A DNA stretch of 64,000 bases from NCBI GenBank assembly GCA_020630875.1, contig JAHDIH010000006.1:124001-188000 (forward strand), read 5' to 3'. A model generated the notes under the pieces. The model ran no database searches, had not been told where the DNA came from, and saw only the letters and a list, made by a program, of their open reading frames with translations. The DNA is from Deltaproteobacteria bacterium (GTDB lineage Bacteria > Myxococcota_A > Polyangia > Haliangiales > Haliangiaceae). Both the position numbers and the translations under genes were made by a program. The number at the start of each line of letters is the position of its first letter. The stretch's first letter is position 1. Shown here one piece after another: positions 54,359-63,740 of this stretch.

Positions 54359-54903
54359 GATAGATCCTCTCTGCGGAGCAGAGCATAATATGGAGCGAGG
54401 CTCTTGACCAGAGTCGCTCCTCCTTCCTGGCGGTCAAACAATGAGACGATCGCGACGACGGAATGGCCCGCCTTCGTAACCGCATCGTATGCTTTCTTAG
54501 TCGAGCCCCCGGTGGTCACAACATCTTCAACCAACACCACCGAGTTACTTTTCGTCATTCCATACGAACATTCCAGCTGACGGCCTGTACCATGCTGCTT
54601 GGCTTCTTTTCTTACGTAAAAAGACTGAAGCGGGTTACCTCCAATGTAGCTTGCGACGGTAGTTGCGGTGACAATGGGATCGGCTCCCATGGTCATTCCA
54701 CCTACCGCAGTGGCTTTGGATGCTACACTTTGAATCGCGCTAAAAAATAGCTGTCCAATGAGGAAGCCCCCTTTGGGGGATAGACTCACTTTTCTACAGT
54801 CAATGTAGAAGTCGGACTGCTTGCCACTCGCAAGAGTCACGCTTCTTTTCTCGAACGCATGGTGGTTCACTAGGAGCCTAAGTTGCTCGAGACTGTCGAG
54901 CAT
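54355..54903 (-). CDS. pyrE: Orotate phosphoribosyltransferase
   Basis: Makes OMP from orotate and PRPP. 182 residues from ATG 54903. PRPP loop VVLVEDVVTTGGSTKKA; TLASGKQSDFYIDCRK and GGMTMGADPIV are the other family stretches. A 14-codon upstream start at 54945 would lack homology. Not linked to pyrB/pyrR 9 kb away. Overlaps the lipoprotein downstream by 4 bp. Confidence 0.95.
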   Translation of the reverse strand: MLDSLEQLRLLVNHHAFEKRSVTLASGKQSDFYIDCRKVSLSPKGGFLIGQLFFSAIQSVASKATAVGGMTMGADPIVTATTVASYIGGNPLQSFYVRKEAKQHGTGRQLECSYGMTKSNSVVLVEDVVTTGGSTKKAYDAVTKAGHSVVAIVSLFDRQEGGATLVKSLAPYYALLRREDLS

Positions 54904-54985
54904 ATTGGATGGTAAAAAGTCGCTTGCTGGGCCTAATAAGGTCACGTCTGAGACTACTCTTTGTTCGCATCAGTGACAAGACGGT

Positions 54986-55013
54986 TTGACTCTTCGCCAC
55001 TAATGGCTAGGAT
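54986..55013 (+). promoter_or_regulatory. Promoter placing the transcript start at the gshA GTG
   Basis: TTGACT (54986-54991), 16-nt spacer, TAGGAT (55008-55013), then TGCGTC and GTG at 55020. The usual 7-nt distance puts +1 on the start codon. No Shine-Dalgarno is present. Confidence 0.5.
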
Positions 55014-55019
55014 TGCGTC

Positions 55020-56306
55020 GTGACAGCACTAACGCTAGATACCATGCATCGCTATTTCGCCGACGGCGCCCGGCCTGAGGCCGAATTTGCGATAGGGCTA
55101 GAAAGCGAGCTTCATGGCCTCGATAAGCTTGCTGCTCCCGACTACGAATCCATTGCAGAGTCTATCGGTATTTTTACCGAGCTTGGTTGGGCGCCTGTCT
55201 ACGAAAAAGACAATATCATTGGCGCAAAGCGTGCTGGCGAAAGCATTGCACTTGAGCCTGGAGGTCAGTTCGAATTCGCGTCTGCACCACTAACATTACT
55301 TTCTGAGGTCGAGACCGCGTATACCGAGTTTCTTCAAAACCTCTCCAAGGGAGATACCGCATGGCTGTCTGCAGGGATGCGACCGTTCGGAATGCGCAGC
55401 GACATTCCGTGGATGCCCAAAGGACGCTATAAAATAATGCGTAACTACATGCCCAAGGTTGGGACACGTGGGTTAGAAATGATGCAAAGAACCGGCACGG
55501 TTCAGGTGAACTTGGACTACGGTTCTGAATTCGATGCTAGCAGAAAGATGGAGCTAGGCCTTCGCATGGGATCTACGCTTACCGGTATTTTTGCTAGTTC
55601 GCCAATTGTGGACGGAGAGGTCACCAGTTACCAATCTTACCGGGCTCACATTTGGCTCGATACCGATAACCAGAGATGTGGACTCATACCCCATGTCGTA
55701 GCAGACGGGGCGCTCTTTAAAAACTATACGCAGTGGGCCTTGGACGTTCCTATGTACTTTATCTACAGGGACGGATACGTGGATGCTACAGAGACCACAT
55801 TTCGAAAGTTTTGGAAAGATGGATTTAAAGGGTATGTTGCGTCAGAAGAAGATTGGGAGACGCATTTGGCAACACTGTTTCCAGAAGCAAGATTAAAACG
55901 CTTCATAGAGATTAGGAGCTGTGATGCCGGCAGCAAGCAGATGAACCTAGCATTTGCGGCATTAACATCCGGTTTGTTTTATTCTGATGATGCGCTGACT
56001 GCTTCGCTTGACTTGTTGAAGAGGTATTCCTTCGAAGAAGTTGCCAGGTGGCGCAACCAGGTGCCGACTCTCGGCCTTAACGTTGCGACCTCCGATGGAG
56101 CCACACTGTGGGACATTGCTAAAAAACTGTTAGGTTTTGCGGGAGCAGCACTAGACAATGACGGCAAGAGAATGTTGAACGTCGCAAGGGAGGTTGTGGA
56201 GTCCAAGCGATCTTACGCAGATAGAATCGTGGACGTCTGGAAGCACAGTTCCAGTAACGAAGTTAGAAAAAACAAGTTGGCCGATCTGAACTTAATCGTC
56301 GCCTAA
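55020..56306 (+). CDS. gshA: Glutamate-cysteine ligase, plant/alphaproteobacterial type
   Basis: First step of glutathione synthesis. 428 residues, GTG start. EFAIGLESELHGLD, ESIALEPGGQFEFASAP, MQRTGTVQVNLDYGSE and MYFIYRDGYVDAT mark the GCS2 family used by plants and some proteobacteria, not the E. coli GshA type. No gshB is adjacent. Its stop shares CTAA with the opposing PilZ-like gene stop. Confidence 0.95.
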   Translation: MTALTLDTMHRYFADGARPEAEFAIGLESELHGLDKLAAPDYESIAESIGIFTELGWAPVYEKDNIIGAKRAGESIALEPGGQFEFASAPLTLLSEVETAYTEFLQNLSKGDTAWLSAGMRPFGMRSDIPWMPKGRYKIMRNYMPKVGTRGLEMMQRTGTVQVNLDYGSEFDASRKMELGLRMGSTLTGIFASSPIVDGEVTSYQSYRAHIWLDTDNQRCGLIPHVVADGALFKNYTQWALDVPMYFIYRDGYVDATETTFRKFWKDGFKGYVASEEDWETHLATLFPEARLKRFIEIRSCDAGSKQMNLAFAALTSGLFYSDDALTASLDLLKRYSFEEVARWRNQVPTLGLNVATSDGATLWDIAKKLLGFAGAALDNDGKRMLNVAREVVESKRSYADRIVDVWKHSSSNEVRKNKLADLNLIVA

Positions 56307-57949
56307 CCTGGTTCGATTTCTATGTCACTTTCGTCGAGAATTATTGCGTCCATAGACTCTTCTGCACTTTCAAAGTGGTCTCCGGAGAAGTCGTCTAAGT
56401 TGATTTGAATCTCAGAAGAAGAAGCAGAAGACTCGACAATTTGAATGTCAGAGGACGACGCAGACGGATCCAGGATTTGAATGCTAGAGGAAGACGCAGA
56501 CAGTTCGATCTCTTCGGCAGCAATCTCCTCTAGGTCGTCATCGTAATCGGTGATTGTCGCTGGAATATCAGAAGTGGCCGGAACTTCCTCTGCTGTCCAG
56601 TGACCTGTTTGCGCGGCTAGGGCTTCGTCTTGTTCAATGAAGGCATCGCTGTGTGGCGGTTGCGCATCTTGTTTCCAGTGACCTGTTTGTGCTGAAAACG
56701 CAGCCGCATCTTCCTCGGCAATCATCTGACGTTCTTCTTGTGGTGCCGGAAACGCTTCAGTACTCGTCACGGCAATGTCGGGAGCGAACGCGGACTCCTG
56801 CTCGAACGCAGGCTGTCGTTGAACCTCTGGCGAAAAATCTGTTTGCAGCGGTACCGAGTTCACCGAGTGCTCTTGCCGACCTATATCTACGACTATGGCT
56901 GCTTCTGCTCCTTCTGCCATTGCATTGGCGAGAGCCTCGCCTTGCGAGAGTGGGTCGGCGACAGTGTCTACAATCCCCTCAAAACTCTCGGAAACTGCCG
57001 ATTCGATTTCGTCTTCAGTGGTACCTCTTACTAGGTTCGAAAAACCACTATCGACTAATTCACTGTCAGACGCCGTTTCAAGTTCTTCCAGAGTCGGAAG
57101 TCGCCCCTGCAGCGGAGATTCAGCAATTGCTGAGAAATCAAAATCTTCCCCTGATTCTTCTGCCGGCTGATCTACCGCAGGAGGAGGACTCATTTGGTTC
57201 ATTATTCCCAATGACTCATCAATCGATGCATGCATTTCGAGAGACTCGGGCTTTGTTAGTTCGTTCGAAAGCGCAAAAGCGTCATCGCCATCTAGTGCAT
57301 CTGGAATACTTACCACTGGCGCTTCCAGTGCCTCAGGAACGTCGACAACAGGTGCTTCTACGGTAATGCGTTCGTGCTGGTTTGGTTCCGTGGGAACGGA
57401 AATAGCGCGTTTTGCCCCAGGACTTTGGGCAGATGCCACGTCAACGTTGTCGTCAACATCAAATACCTGATGAGGGGACGAAGCTTCCTCCCACATCACC
57501 GACTCGGTTCTAGAAATTCTGGGCGGGACCCCATCTTCTTCTGCTGCGAATTGGGCTAAGTCGGGGTCACTTGCTATCAGATCCGCGAGCGCCTGATCGG
57601 ACCCTTCTCCAAGCGTAATTTGCCGAGCACGCCGAACGGCCGACTTGACTTCGGAATTGGTAGAGTTACCGAAAAGTTCATTGATGAGGTCACGACTTGA
57701 CTGCGGCAAGTTAGAAAATGTCACCTTCATACCAACTCCAGCAGGGAGTTCCGACGTTTGGGCGACAATCCCAGTTCCTTCGAAGATGGTAGACGCATCG
57801 TCAAGTACGAGTCTAAACCCAATGGTCATTCCCACCCCAGGAGGATTTTTACTCGGGAGCATTATCGACGATTTCGAAAGCCTAGACTCGTAGCGCAAAA
57901 GAAACTCTTGTTTGCTTCCGCACTTTGTTCGTATTTTTAAACGCCTCAC
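56303..57949 (-). CDS. PilZ-like protein with long acidic repeat region
   Basis: 548 residues. The first 95 resemble a PilZ domain (FLLRYESRLSKSSIMLPS, PAGVGMKVTF), again without the usual Gly after the Ser. The remaining 450 are acidic, low-complexity and rich in Glu/Ser/Pro. Within them AAxxAQTGHWK occurs twice (residues about 424 and 448), and SASSSxIQI three times near the C-terminus. No signal peptide or TM segment. Possibly a disordered scaffold at the pole or envelope; function unknown. Confidence 0.78.
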   Translation of the reverse strand: MRRLKIRTKCGSKQEFLLRYESRLSKSSIMLPSKNPPGVGMTIGFRLVLDDASTIFEGTGIVAQTSELPAGVGMKVTFSNLPQSSRDLINELFGNSTNSEVKSAVRRARQITLGEGSDQALADLIASDPDLAQFAAEEDGVPPRISRTESVMWEEASSPHQVFDVDDNVDVASAQSPGAKRAISVPTEPNQHERITVEAPVVDVPEALEAPVVSIPDALDGDDAFALSNELTKPESLEMHASIDESLGIMNQMSPPPAVDQPAEESGEDFDFSAIAESPLQGRLPTLEELETASDSELVDSGFSNLVRGTTEDEIESAVSESFEGIVDTVADPLSQGEALANAMAEGAEAAIVVDIGRQEHSVNSVPLQTDFSPEVQRQPAFEQESAFAPDIAVTSTEAFPAPQEERQMIAEEDAAAFSAQTGHWKQDAQPPHSDAFIEQDEALAAQTGHWTAEEVPATSDIPATITDYDDDLEEIAAEEIELSASSSSIQILDPSASSSDIQIVESSASSSEIQINLDDFSGDHFESAEESMDAIILDESDIEIEPG

Positions 57950-58008
57950 CCAATCCCCCTAGCAAATTATGGATGGCTTGGCGTCTGTAGTCAAAGGAAG
58001 CAGCGCAA

Positions 58009-60654
58009 TTAGTTGGCAGCTGTCGCGATATAGTTTCTGGCGGCGTCGAGGGCTTGAGGGATGCCAGAAACGTTCTTTCCGCCCCCTTGCGCCATGTCGG
58101 GCTTTCCACCACCTCGGCCATCGATGTGAGGAGCCATTGCTTTTAAAAGCTCTCCCGCGTGCAACTTCCCGTGTAAGTCTTTTGTAACCATCGTTAGTAC
58201 CCGAACGGAACTGTCATCGGAGCCGATCACAATGACGACACCAGAAGCAATTTTGTCACGCAGTGCATCGCCGGTCTTTCTAAGTACCGCAGAGTCTACG
58301 ATATTACTTTTGGTCGCTACCCAACGGACGCCTGCAGTGGTTTCGATACTGTCTGATGCTTGACCTCCTGCGGCCAATTTTGCTCCAAGAGTGGTTACTT
58401 GTTTTTCCAGAGACTTAAGTTCCGTTCTCATTTTTGCAATACGATTTGGTACTTCGGCAGGCGTAACCTTCAGGTGGCTGGCGCATTCGGCAAGGGCTCT
58501 CTCTAGTTTGCGTGTTTCATTGATCGCCTTCATTGCCGTCACTGCTTCAATTCTTCGGACGCCCTGAGCGATACCTTGTTCCCCCACCAGCTTAAACAGC
58601 CCGATGTCTCCGGTTCGATTAACATGAGTTCCTCCACAAAACTCTAGAGACTCATCGCCGACACGTACGACTCGGACCGTCTCTCCGTATTTTTCTCCGA
58701 ACATTGCGACGGCTCCACGTTTTTGCGCTTCTTCTATTGGCAATACCTCCGTACTTGAGGCGGCGTTATTGATTACTTGCTGATTGACCCAAGTCTCGAT
58801 GGCTTCTTTTTCCTCTGAGCTGATGGGATGAAAGTGAGAGAAATCAAAACGGAGCTTCTCCTCGTTGACCAGCGAACCTTTTTGCGTCACGTGGTCTCCC
58901 AATACGTTCTTTAGGGCGAGATGAAGGAGGTGAGTCGCCGAGTGATTCGCTCTGATGGCGTTTCGCCGAGCGCCGTCAACTTGCAGCGAGTAGTTTTGCC
59001 CGACAGACAAAGTGCCTTCGGCGATGGTAGCAAAATGAAAGTGAACGTTGGTTCCAAACTTTTTGGTATCGGTGACGGTTAGTGAGGCTGCGCCTTTAGC
59101 GATCCCTGAGTCTCCTACTTGACCGCCAGATTCAGCGTAGAATGGGGTCGAGTCCGTGACAAACGCGACTTTGTCACCCGTAGACGCTGACTCTACTTGT
59201 TTTCCTTGGAGGAGAATTGCAAGAATTTCACTTTCACTTGTAAGGCTGTCTCTTAAGAAAGTCGTCGCTTGCATGGTGCTGCCGATATTTTTGTACACAT
59301 CGTCAACCACATCTCCGGATTGTCCTGAAAACTTAGAGCGAGCTCGTGCTTCAGCGAGCGCGTCTTCAAAACCTTTATGGTCTATCGCGTATCCGTTTTC
59401 GTTTGCAATGATCTCAGTCAGGTCCTGCGGGAATCCGTAAGTGTCGTAGAGTTGAAACACTCGGTCTCCGGAAATCGTTTTGTCGTTTTTCTTCTTCATT
59501 TCGACGAAGGTTTCGTCTAACAGATTCAGGCCGCGATCCAGCGTACTTCTAAATCGTTTCTCTTCTTCTAAGGCTACTTCATTAACGACGGCTTTTCTTG
59601 TCACGAGCTCTGGATAAGCATCTTTCATGTGTTCGATCACCGTGGCACACACTTTGTGCATGAACGGTTCTTCGATCCCTAGCAGCTTGCCATGACGCAC
59701 AGCTCTCCGAAAAATTCGTCGTAGCACATATTCTCGTCCAGTTTTGTCAGGGAATACACCATCACAGATAAGAAACGTCGCGGTTCTTGCATGGTCGGCG
59801 ATCACCCGAAGAGACGTATCTGTCTTTTGTGCGTCTCCTACGCTGACTCCAGAAATTTCAGAAGCCATCGCAATAATCGGTGTGAAAACGTCGGTGTCGT
59901 AGTTGTTGGTTTTGTTTTGAAGTACAGAGGCAAGACGTTCCAGTCCTGCTCCGGTATCAATGGAAGGAGCTGGAAGCTTGCTCAATGGACCGTTTTTCTC
60001 GTTACGTTGATATTGCATGAATACCAGGTTCCAGATCTCAAGCCATGGCTCCCACTCATTGTCAGGAGAGTCGGTAGTAGGAATGGACGCTCCTTGTGCG
60101 TTGTAGTGTATCTCTGAGCAGGGACCCATTGGACCCACGTCCCCCATCATCCAAAAGTTTTCTTTGGTTCCTAGGCCAATAATTCTGTCATCGCCAAAAC
60201 CGGTCACTCGTTTCCAAATGTCGCGAGCTTCGGTGTCTGGACCTATGCCCATCGACTCGTCGCCCTTAAAGTAGGTAATGATTAGCGTGCTAGGATCAAT
60301 GCCGTACTCTTCGGTCAAAAGCTCCCACGCCCATGTTATCGCGTCTTCCTTGAAGTAGTCTCCGAATGAAAAATTTCCCAGCATCTCAAAGAAGGTGTGA
60401 TGCCGTGGTGTTCGTCCGACCTCATCAAGGTCGTTATGTTTTCCTCCGGCACGAACGCACTTTTGAGAAGAGGTGGCACGGCTGTAGCTCCGAGATTCCG
60501 TACCGGTAAATACGTCTTTGAATTGCACCATGCCGGCATTGGAAAACAGCAACGTTGCATCACCCGATGGAACCAAAGACGAGGAACTCACGCGGGTATG
60601 TCCCTTGCCTTCAAAAAAGTTGATAAATTTGGCGCGGATTTCACTTGCCTTCAT
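58009..60654 (-). CDS. alaS: Alanyl-tRNA synthetase
   Basis: 881 residues, normal length. Class II catalytic core (RAKFINFFEGKGHTRV, FSNAGMVQFKDVF), editing site HSATHLLHLAL and CGGTHVNRTGD, and C-terminal GRGGGKPDMAQGGG of the C-Ala domain. All are intact. A single gene with no neighbours on its strand in tight linkage. Confidence 0.98.
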   Translation of the reverse strand: MKASEIRAKFINFFEGKGHTRVSSSSLVPSGDATLLFSNAGMVQFKDVFTGTESRSYSRATSSQKCVRAGGKHNDLDEVGRTPRHHTFFEMLGNFSFGDYFKEDAITWAWELLTEEYGIDPSTLIITYFKGDESMGIGPDTEARDIWKRVTGFGDDRIIGLGTKENFWMMGDVGPMGPCSEIHYNAQGASIPTTDSPDNEWEPWLEIWNLVFMQYQRNEKNGPLSKLPAPSIDTGAGLERLASVLQNKTNNYDTDVFTPIIAMASEISGVSVGDAQKTDTSLRVIADHARTATFLICDGVFPDKTGREYVLRRIFRRAVRHGKLLGIEEPFMHKVCATVIEHMKDAYPELVTRKAVVNEVALEEEKRFRSTLDRGLNLLDETFVEMKKKNDKTISGDRVFQLYDTYGFPQDLTEIIANENGYAIDHKGFEDALAEARARSKFSGQSGDVVDDVYKNIGSTMQATTFLRDSLTSESEILAILLQGKQVESASTGDKVAFVTDSTPFYAESGGQVGDSGIAKGAASLTVTDTKKFGTNVHFHFATIAEGTLSVGQNYSLQVDGARRNAIRANHSATHLLHLALKNVLGDHVTQKGSLVNEEKLRFDFSHFHPISSEEKEAIETWVNQQVINNAASSTEVLPIEEAQKRGAVAMFGEKYGETVRVVRVGDESLEFCGGTHVNRTGDIGLFKLVGEQGIAQGVRRIEAVTAMKAINETRKLERALAECASHLKVTPAEVPNRIAKMRTELKSLEKQVTTLGAKLAAGGQASDSIETTAGVRWVATKSNIVDSAVLRKTGDALRDKIASGVVIVIGSDDSSVRVLTMVTKDLHGKLHAGELLKAMAPHIDGRGGGKPDMAQGGGKNVSGIPQALDAARNYIATAAN

Positions 60655-60754
60655 GGTGGCCAGACATTAGTCCAATGGTCGTCGCCGGGCAATAGTCGTT
60701 GTTGTGAGTTTCATTCTAGGTTGCCTGGGGTGCTGTCTTTTGGTACCAGCGTTC

Positions 60755-61234
60755 ATGGCAATCACTGTTGGTAAGAAAGCTCCTGCATTCAATCTCCCTT
60801 CTTCTCTTGGAGACAAGGTTCGTCTGAGTAGTTTGCTAGGCCAAATCGTTGTTGTATATTTTTATCCCAAAAACAACACCCCCGGATGCACCACCCAAGC
60901 CATTGAGTTTCAGTCGCTACTCAGGAAGTTTAAGAATCGCGATGTGGTGATACTTGGCGTCAGCAAAGACACCATTGAAAGTCATTGTGGCTTTTCTGAG
61001 AAACATGGACTGAAGTTCGCCTTGCTCTCGGATGAGTCCACCAAAATGATGGTTAAGTACGAGGCGTGGGGAGAAAAGAACATGTACGGGCGGAAGTCGA
61101 TGGGGATTATTCGCAGTACTGTGGTTATCGGCACAGACGGGAAGGTCAAAAATCATTGGAAGCGCGTGAGAGCGAAAGGGCATGCGGCCAAAGTGCTTGA
61201 GTTTGTGGATGAACTGCAAGCTCAAGACGAGTAA
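60755..61234 (+). CDS. bcp: Thioredoxin-dependent peroxiredoxin (Bcp/PrxQ type), 1-Cys form
   Basis: 159 residues from ATG 60755. VVVYFYPKNNTPGCTTQAIE contains the peroxidatic Cys; the partner Cys expected five residues later is Ile, so the enzyme is 1-Cys. YEAWGEKNMYGRKSMGI and RSTVVIGTDGKVKNHWK are conserved Bcp segments. A GTG at 60704 would add FILGCLGCCLLVPAF, a lipoprotein-like signal, and cannot be excluded. Neither start has a Shine-Dalgarno. Confidence 0.9.
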   Translation: MAITVGKKAPAFNLPSSLGDKVRLSSLLGQIVVVYFYPKNNTPGCTTQAIEFQSLLRKFKNRDVVILGVSKDTIESHCGFSEKHGLKFALLSDESTKMMVKYEAWGEKNMYGRKSMGIIRSTVVIGTDGKVKNHWKRVRAKGHAAKVLEFVDELQAQDE

Positions 61235-62014
61235 CTAGCATCCGCATCCTTCGTACTCATTCCAAGAGAAGTTACTGCTTTCAAACTCATGGGTCTGTCC
61301 GTTGGTTAAATCAAATATTACCGTTCCATCAGCGACAGAAGTAACGCGGAAGTTTACCCCTTTGGTTAGCTGACTCGATAGCAACGCCGTTTGATTGTAT
61401 CCGGTGGTTTCTAAAGGGGAGCCGCCTTCCACAAACTTGGCTGTTAGAATATTTCCTTCTTTTGATGTCGTGGCCTTCCATTGGCCGTCATCTAGTTGAA
61501 CAATCAAATCTTCACCGGAGAACTCGATTCCGAGTAGTTGTTGCTCGAATCGCAGTCTGTTGCGAATGCTTTGCAGCATTGCTCGTCCCGCATCGGGGCC
61601 AGAGAACGAATGTACCTCGGTTTCGGACTGGTAGAAGTCATCGGAAACGGCATGTTCATCGGTTACGAGTTCTACGGTTCCGCATTGATGCTCTATCTCT
61701 GCCTCTTCATTGGAAGCAATCAATCGTAACATCGCACCGATCTTCGGAAACTCTTTTGCTTCGTCAGTTTTTGGAGCAGATGGGATGGTACGCGCGACAA
61801 CAAACTTATTGCCTTGCAGTTTGAAGTGATATTCCCAGGATGGGGCATCGTTTGGGGCTGAAGACACGGAGAAAGAGAACAGGTCGTCGGCATCCACGTC
61901 CTGGTGGACCGCGTAAATCGCATCCTGCTCCAGCAGTAGCTTGGCGGCGTAAGAAGCGTCAAAATTGGCAGGGGTAGGGGAGAACATCAAAACAAGTGGG
62001 ATGACAGGTAGCAT
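61235..62014 (-). CDS. Hypothetical exported protein
   Basis: 259 residues with a short signal-like N-terminus (MLPVIPLVLMFSPTPA). Mature part is beta-rich and acidic (SFSVSSAPNDAPSWEYHFKLQ, GEDLIVQLDDGQWKATTSKEG), ending in GCGC. Not recognised. Its stop directly abuts the bcp stop with no spacer (TAACTA). Confidence 0.65.
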   Translation of the reverse strand: MLPVIPLVLMFSPTPANFDASYAAKLLLEQDAIYAVHQDVDADDLFSFSVSSAPNDAPSWEYHFKLQGNKFVVARTIPSAPKTDEAKEFPKIGAMLRLIASNEEAEIEHQCGTVELVTDEHAVSDDFYQSETEVHSFSGPDAGRAMLQSIRNRLRFEQQLLGIEFSGEDLIVQLDDGQWKATTSKEGNILTAKFVEGGSPLETTGYNQTALLSSQLTKGVNFRVTSVADGTVIFDLTNGQTHEFESSNFSWNEYEGCGC

Positions 62015-62197
62015 GTACGGTAATTTTGCAAGTTCAGATCCACTGCTAACTCGTTGTAATCAGGCGAAGGTGTGTAAAAGGAAACACATGGCGGTGGTTG
62101 CTGCGACACGAAACGTGAAGAACATCTGACGCGACGCGTTGTGTGTTGGTCAAAACATGCGCCTGGCCCATTTAGTACTAGGAATCAACTGAACACC

Positions 62198-62206
62198 TGA
62201 TACAGT
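62198..62206 (+). promoter_or_regulatory. Extended -10 element 8 nt before the hpt ATG
   Basis: TGATACAGT (62198-62206) followed by CCGCCTAA and ATG. The same element is present upstream of the MFS gene at 27831-27839. It predicts a leaderless or nearly leaderless hpt message; no Shine-Dalgarno. Confidence 0.45.
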
Positions 62207-62214
62207 CCGCCTAA

Positions 62215-62745
62215 ATGTTGGACGATAGCTCATTTGAAGTTCTCTTTAGTGCTGATGAAATTAGGAGCAGAATTGGTATTTTAGGAGAACAAATAACCAA
62301 GGACTACGACTCGGTAGGAGAAGACACAGTGATGATCGCCGTCCTCAAAGGTTCCATCCTTTTTTACGCGGACCTGGTCAGGCAAGTACAATTACCGATA
62401 ACAATGGACTTCATCGGCATTTCTAGTTACGGCGACAAGCAGGAGAGTTCCGGCGTGGTGAGGTTGACCCAAGATCTTTCCACTCCGATCAAAGATAAGC
62501 ATGTAATCGTCGTGGAAGACATTATCGATACAGGGCTTACCGCGCACTACCTGCTAGAAAACCTACAAACGCGAAGTCCCGCGTCATTGAAGCTATGCTC
62601 TCTTCTCCATAAGCCTGATGGTAGTAAGAAAGCCGTCGATATTGATTACTTGGGATTTACGATTCCCGACAAGTTTGTGGTTGGTTACGGGCTTGATATT
62701 TCTCAGCGGTATCGAAATCTCGATTACATCGGGTGGAAAAAATGA
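62215..62745 (+). CDS. hpt: Hypoxanthine phosphoribosyltransferase
   Basis: Purine salvage: hypoxanthine/guanine plus PRPP to IMP/GMP. 176 residues. PRPP loop [48 protein letters not shown] and [21 protein letters not shown] are the family blocks. Its stop overlaps the cyclase start (ATGA), so both are translated from one message. Confidence 0.96.
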   Translation: MLDDSSFEVLFSADEIRSRIGILGEQITKDYDSVGEDTVMIAVLKGSILFYADLVRQVQLPITMDFIGISSYGDKQESSGVVRLTQDLSTPIKDKHVIVVEDIIDTGLTAHYLLENLQTRSPASLKLCSLLHKPDGSKKAVDIDYLGFTIPDKFVVGYGLDISQRYRNLDYIGWKK

Positions 62746-63740
62746 GTATTACTCCCAAGCAGCTAAATCGGCTTCCGGAAGCTCTTTTTGAAATTGGGAA
62801 GGCTATGGGATCTGGTGGTGATCCACAAAATACGTTCACCCGAATCTCGCAGCTTGTATGTGAATTAACAGGCGCGGAAACGTGCTCAATCATGCTTCTA
62901 AATACAGAGGGAACAAGACTTTCAGCCAACGCTGGTTTTGGTTTGGGCCGCGCTTCTTTCATGCAGGAGTTTGACATTGGCGAAGGGGTCGCAGGCTGGG
63001 TTGTGAAGAACGGTACTGCGGCGCACATTGCCGACGTAACTTTGGACGAACGCTTTGTCGTTCGAAGCGGCTGTCCCGCGGTGAGCTCGATGCTTTGCGT
63101 TCCACTTGCAACTCGAACCGAGGTAATTGGTACGCTGACAGCGACAAGTACGAAAACAGCAGCGTTTGATCCCAGCGAAGTTGATATTCTCAACTTTATC
63201 GCCATGACAATTGCCTTAGACGTACAAAACGTCCGATTGCATCGACTGGCAGTCACCGATTCACTAACCGGCGTTTATAATCGTGAATTCATGCAAAAGC
63301 GACTTCCGCAAGCTCTTGAACGAGCAGCTGCGCAACAGAGTCCCATCGCACTTGCGCTGGTAGATGTAGATCATTTCAAAGCCATCAACGATGAGTTCGG
63401 TCATCCCGTGGGAGATATTGTTTTGAAAGAAGTTGCCGATCGCCTGAAAGAAGTCACCCGAAACAACGATTGGGTAATTCGATACGGTGGAGAAGAGTTT
63501 TTAGTGGTGCTGCCCCGTGCGGACGCTGGACGAGGTTGGGAAGTAGGAGAACGAATCCGCGGTAGTCTGCAAGCTCGTAGCGTGGAAGCCGATGGGGCCA
63601 AAGAAGTAAGAGTTTCTATTGGCGTGGCTCAATATGTGGAGGGGGAAACCATGGAACAGACCATTAAAAGAGCTGACGAGGCGCTTTATAAAGCCAAAAG
63701 CCGCGGTCGCAATAGAGTAGAAGTAGCGTCTGCTGTTTAG
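62742..63740 (+). CDS. GAF-GGDEF diguanylate cyclase
   Basis: 332 residues from the ATG at 62742. GAF domain about 15-165 ([30 protein letters not shown]). GGDEF domain 175-332: [37 protein letters not shown], and the active site GGEEF. RNND exactly five residues before it is an inhibitory I-site, so product feedback is likely. Makes c-di-GMP. The only c-di-GMP-synthesising gene in the window; the two PilZ-like proteins may or may not respond to it. Confidence 0.96.
   Translation: MSITPKQLNRLPEALFEIGKAMGSGGDPQNTFTRISQLVCELTGAETCSIMLLNTEGTRLSANAGFGLGRASFMQEFDIGEGVAGWVVKNGTAAHIADVTLDERFVVRSGCPAVSSMLCVPLATRTEVIGTLTATSTKTAAFDPSEVDILNFIAMTIALDVQNVRLHRLAVTDSLTGVYNREFMQKRLPQALERAAAQQSPIALALVDVDHFKAINDEFGHPVGDIVLKEVADRLKEVTRNNDWVIRYGGEEFLVVLPRADAGRGWEVGERIRGSLQARSVEADGAKEVRVSIGVAQYVEGETMEQTIKRADEALYKAKSRGRNRVEVASAV

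Noticed and set aside
56653..57366. 237-codon plus-strand frame opposite the PilZ-like protein
   Set aside because: Mirrors the acidic repeat region of the real gene; Leu/Arg-rich nonsense without ribosome site.
62089..62130. 13-codon leader peptide before hpt
   Set aside because: ATG after AAGGA is present, but it is tiny and the better promoter lies downstream of it.
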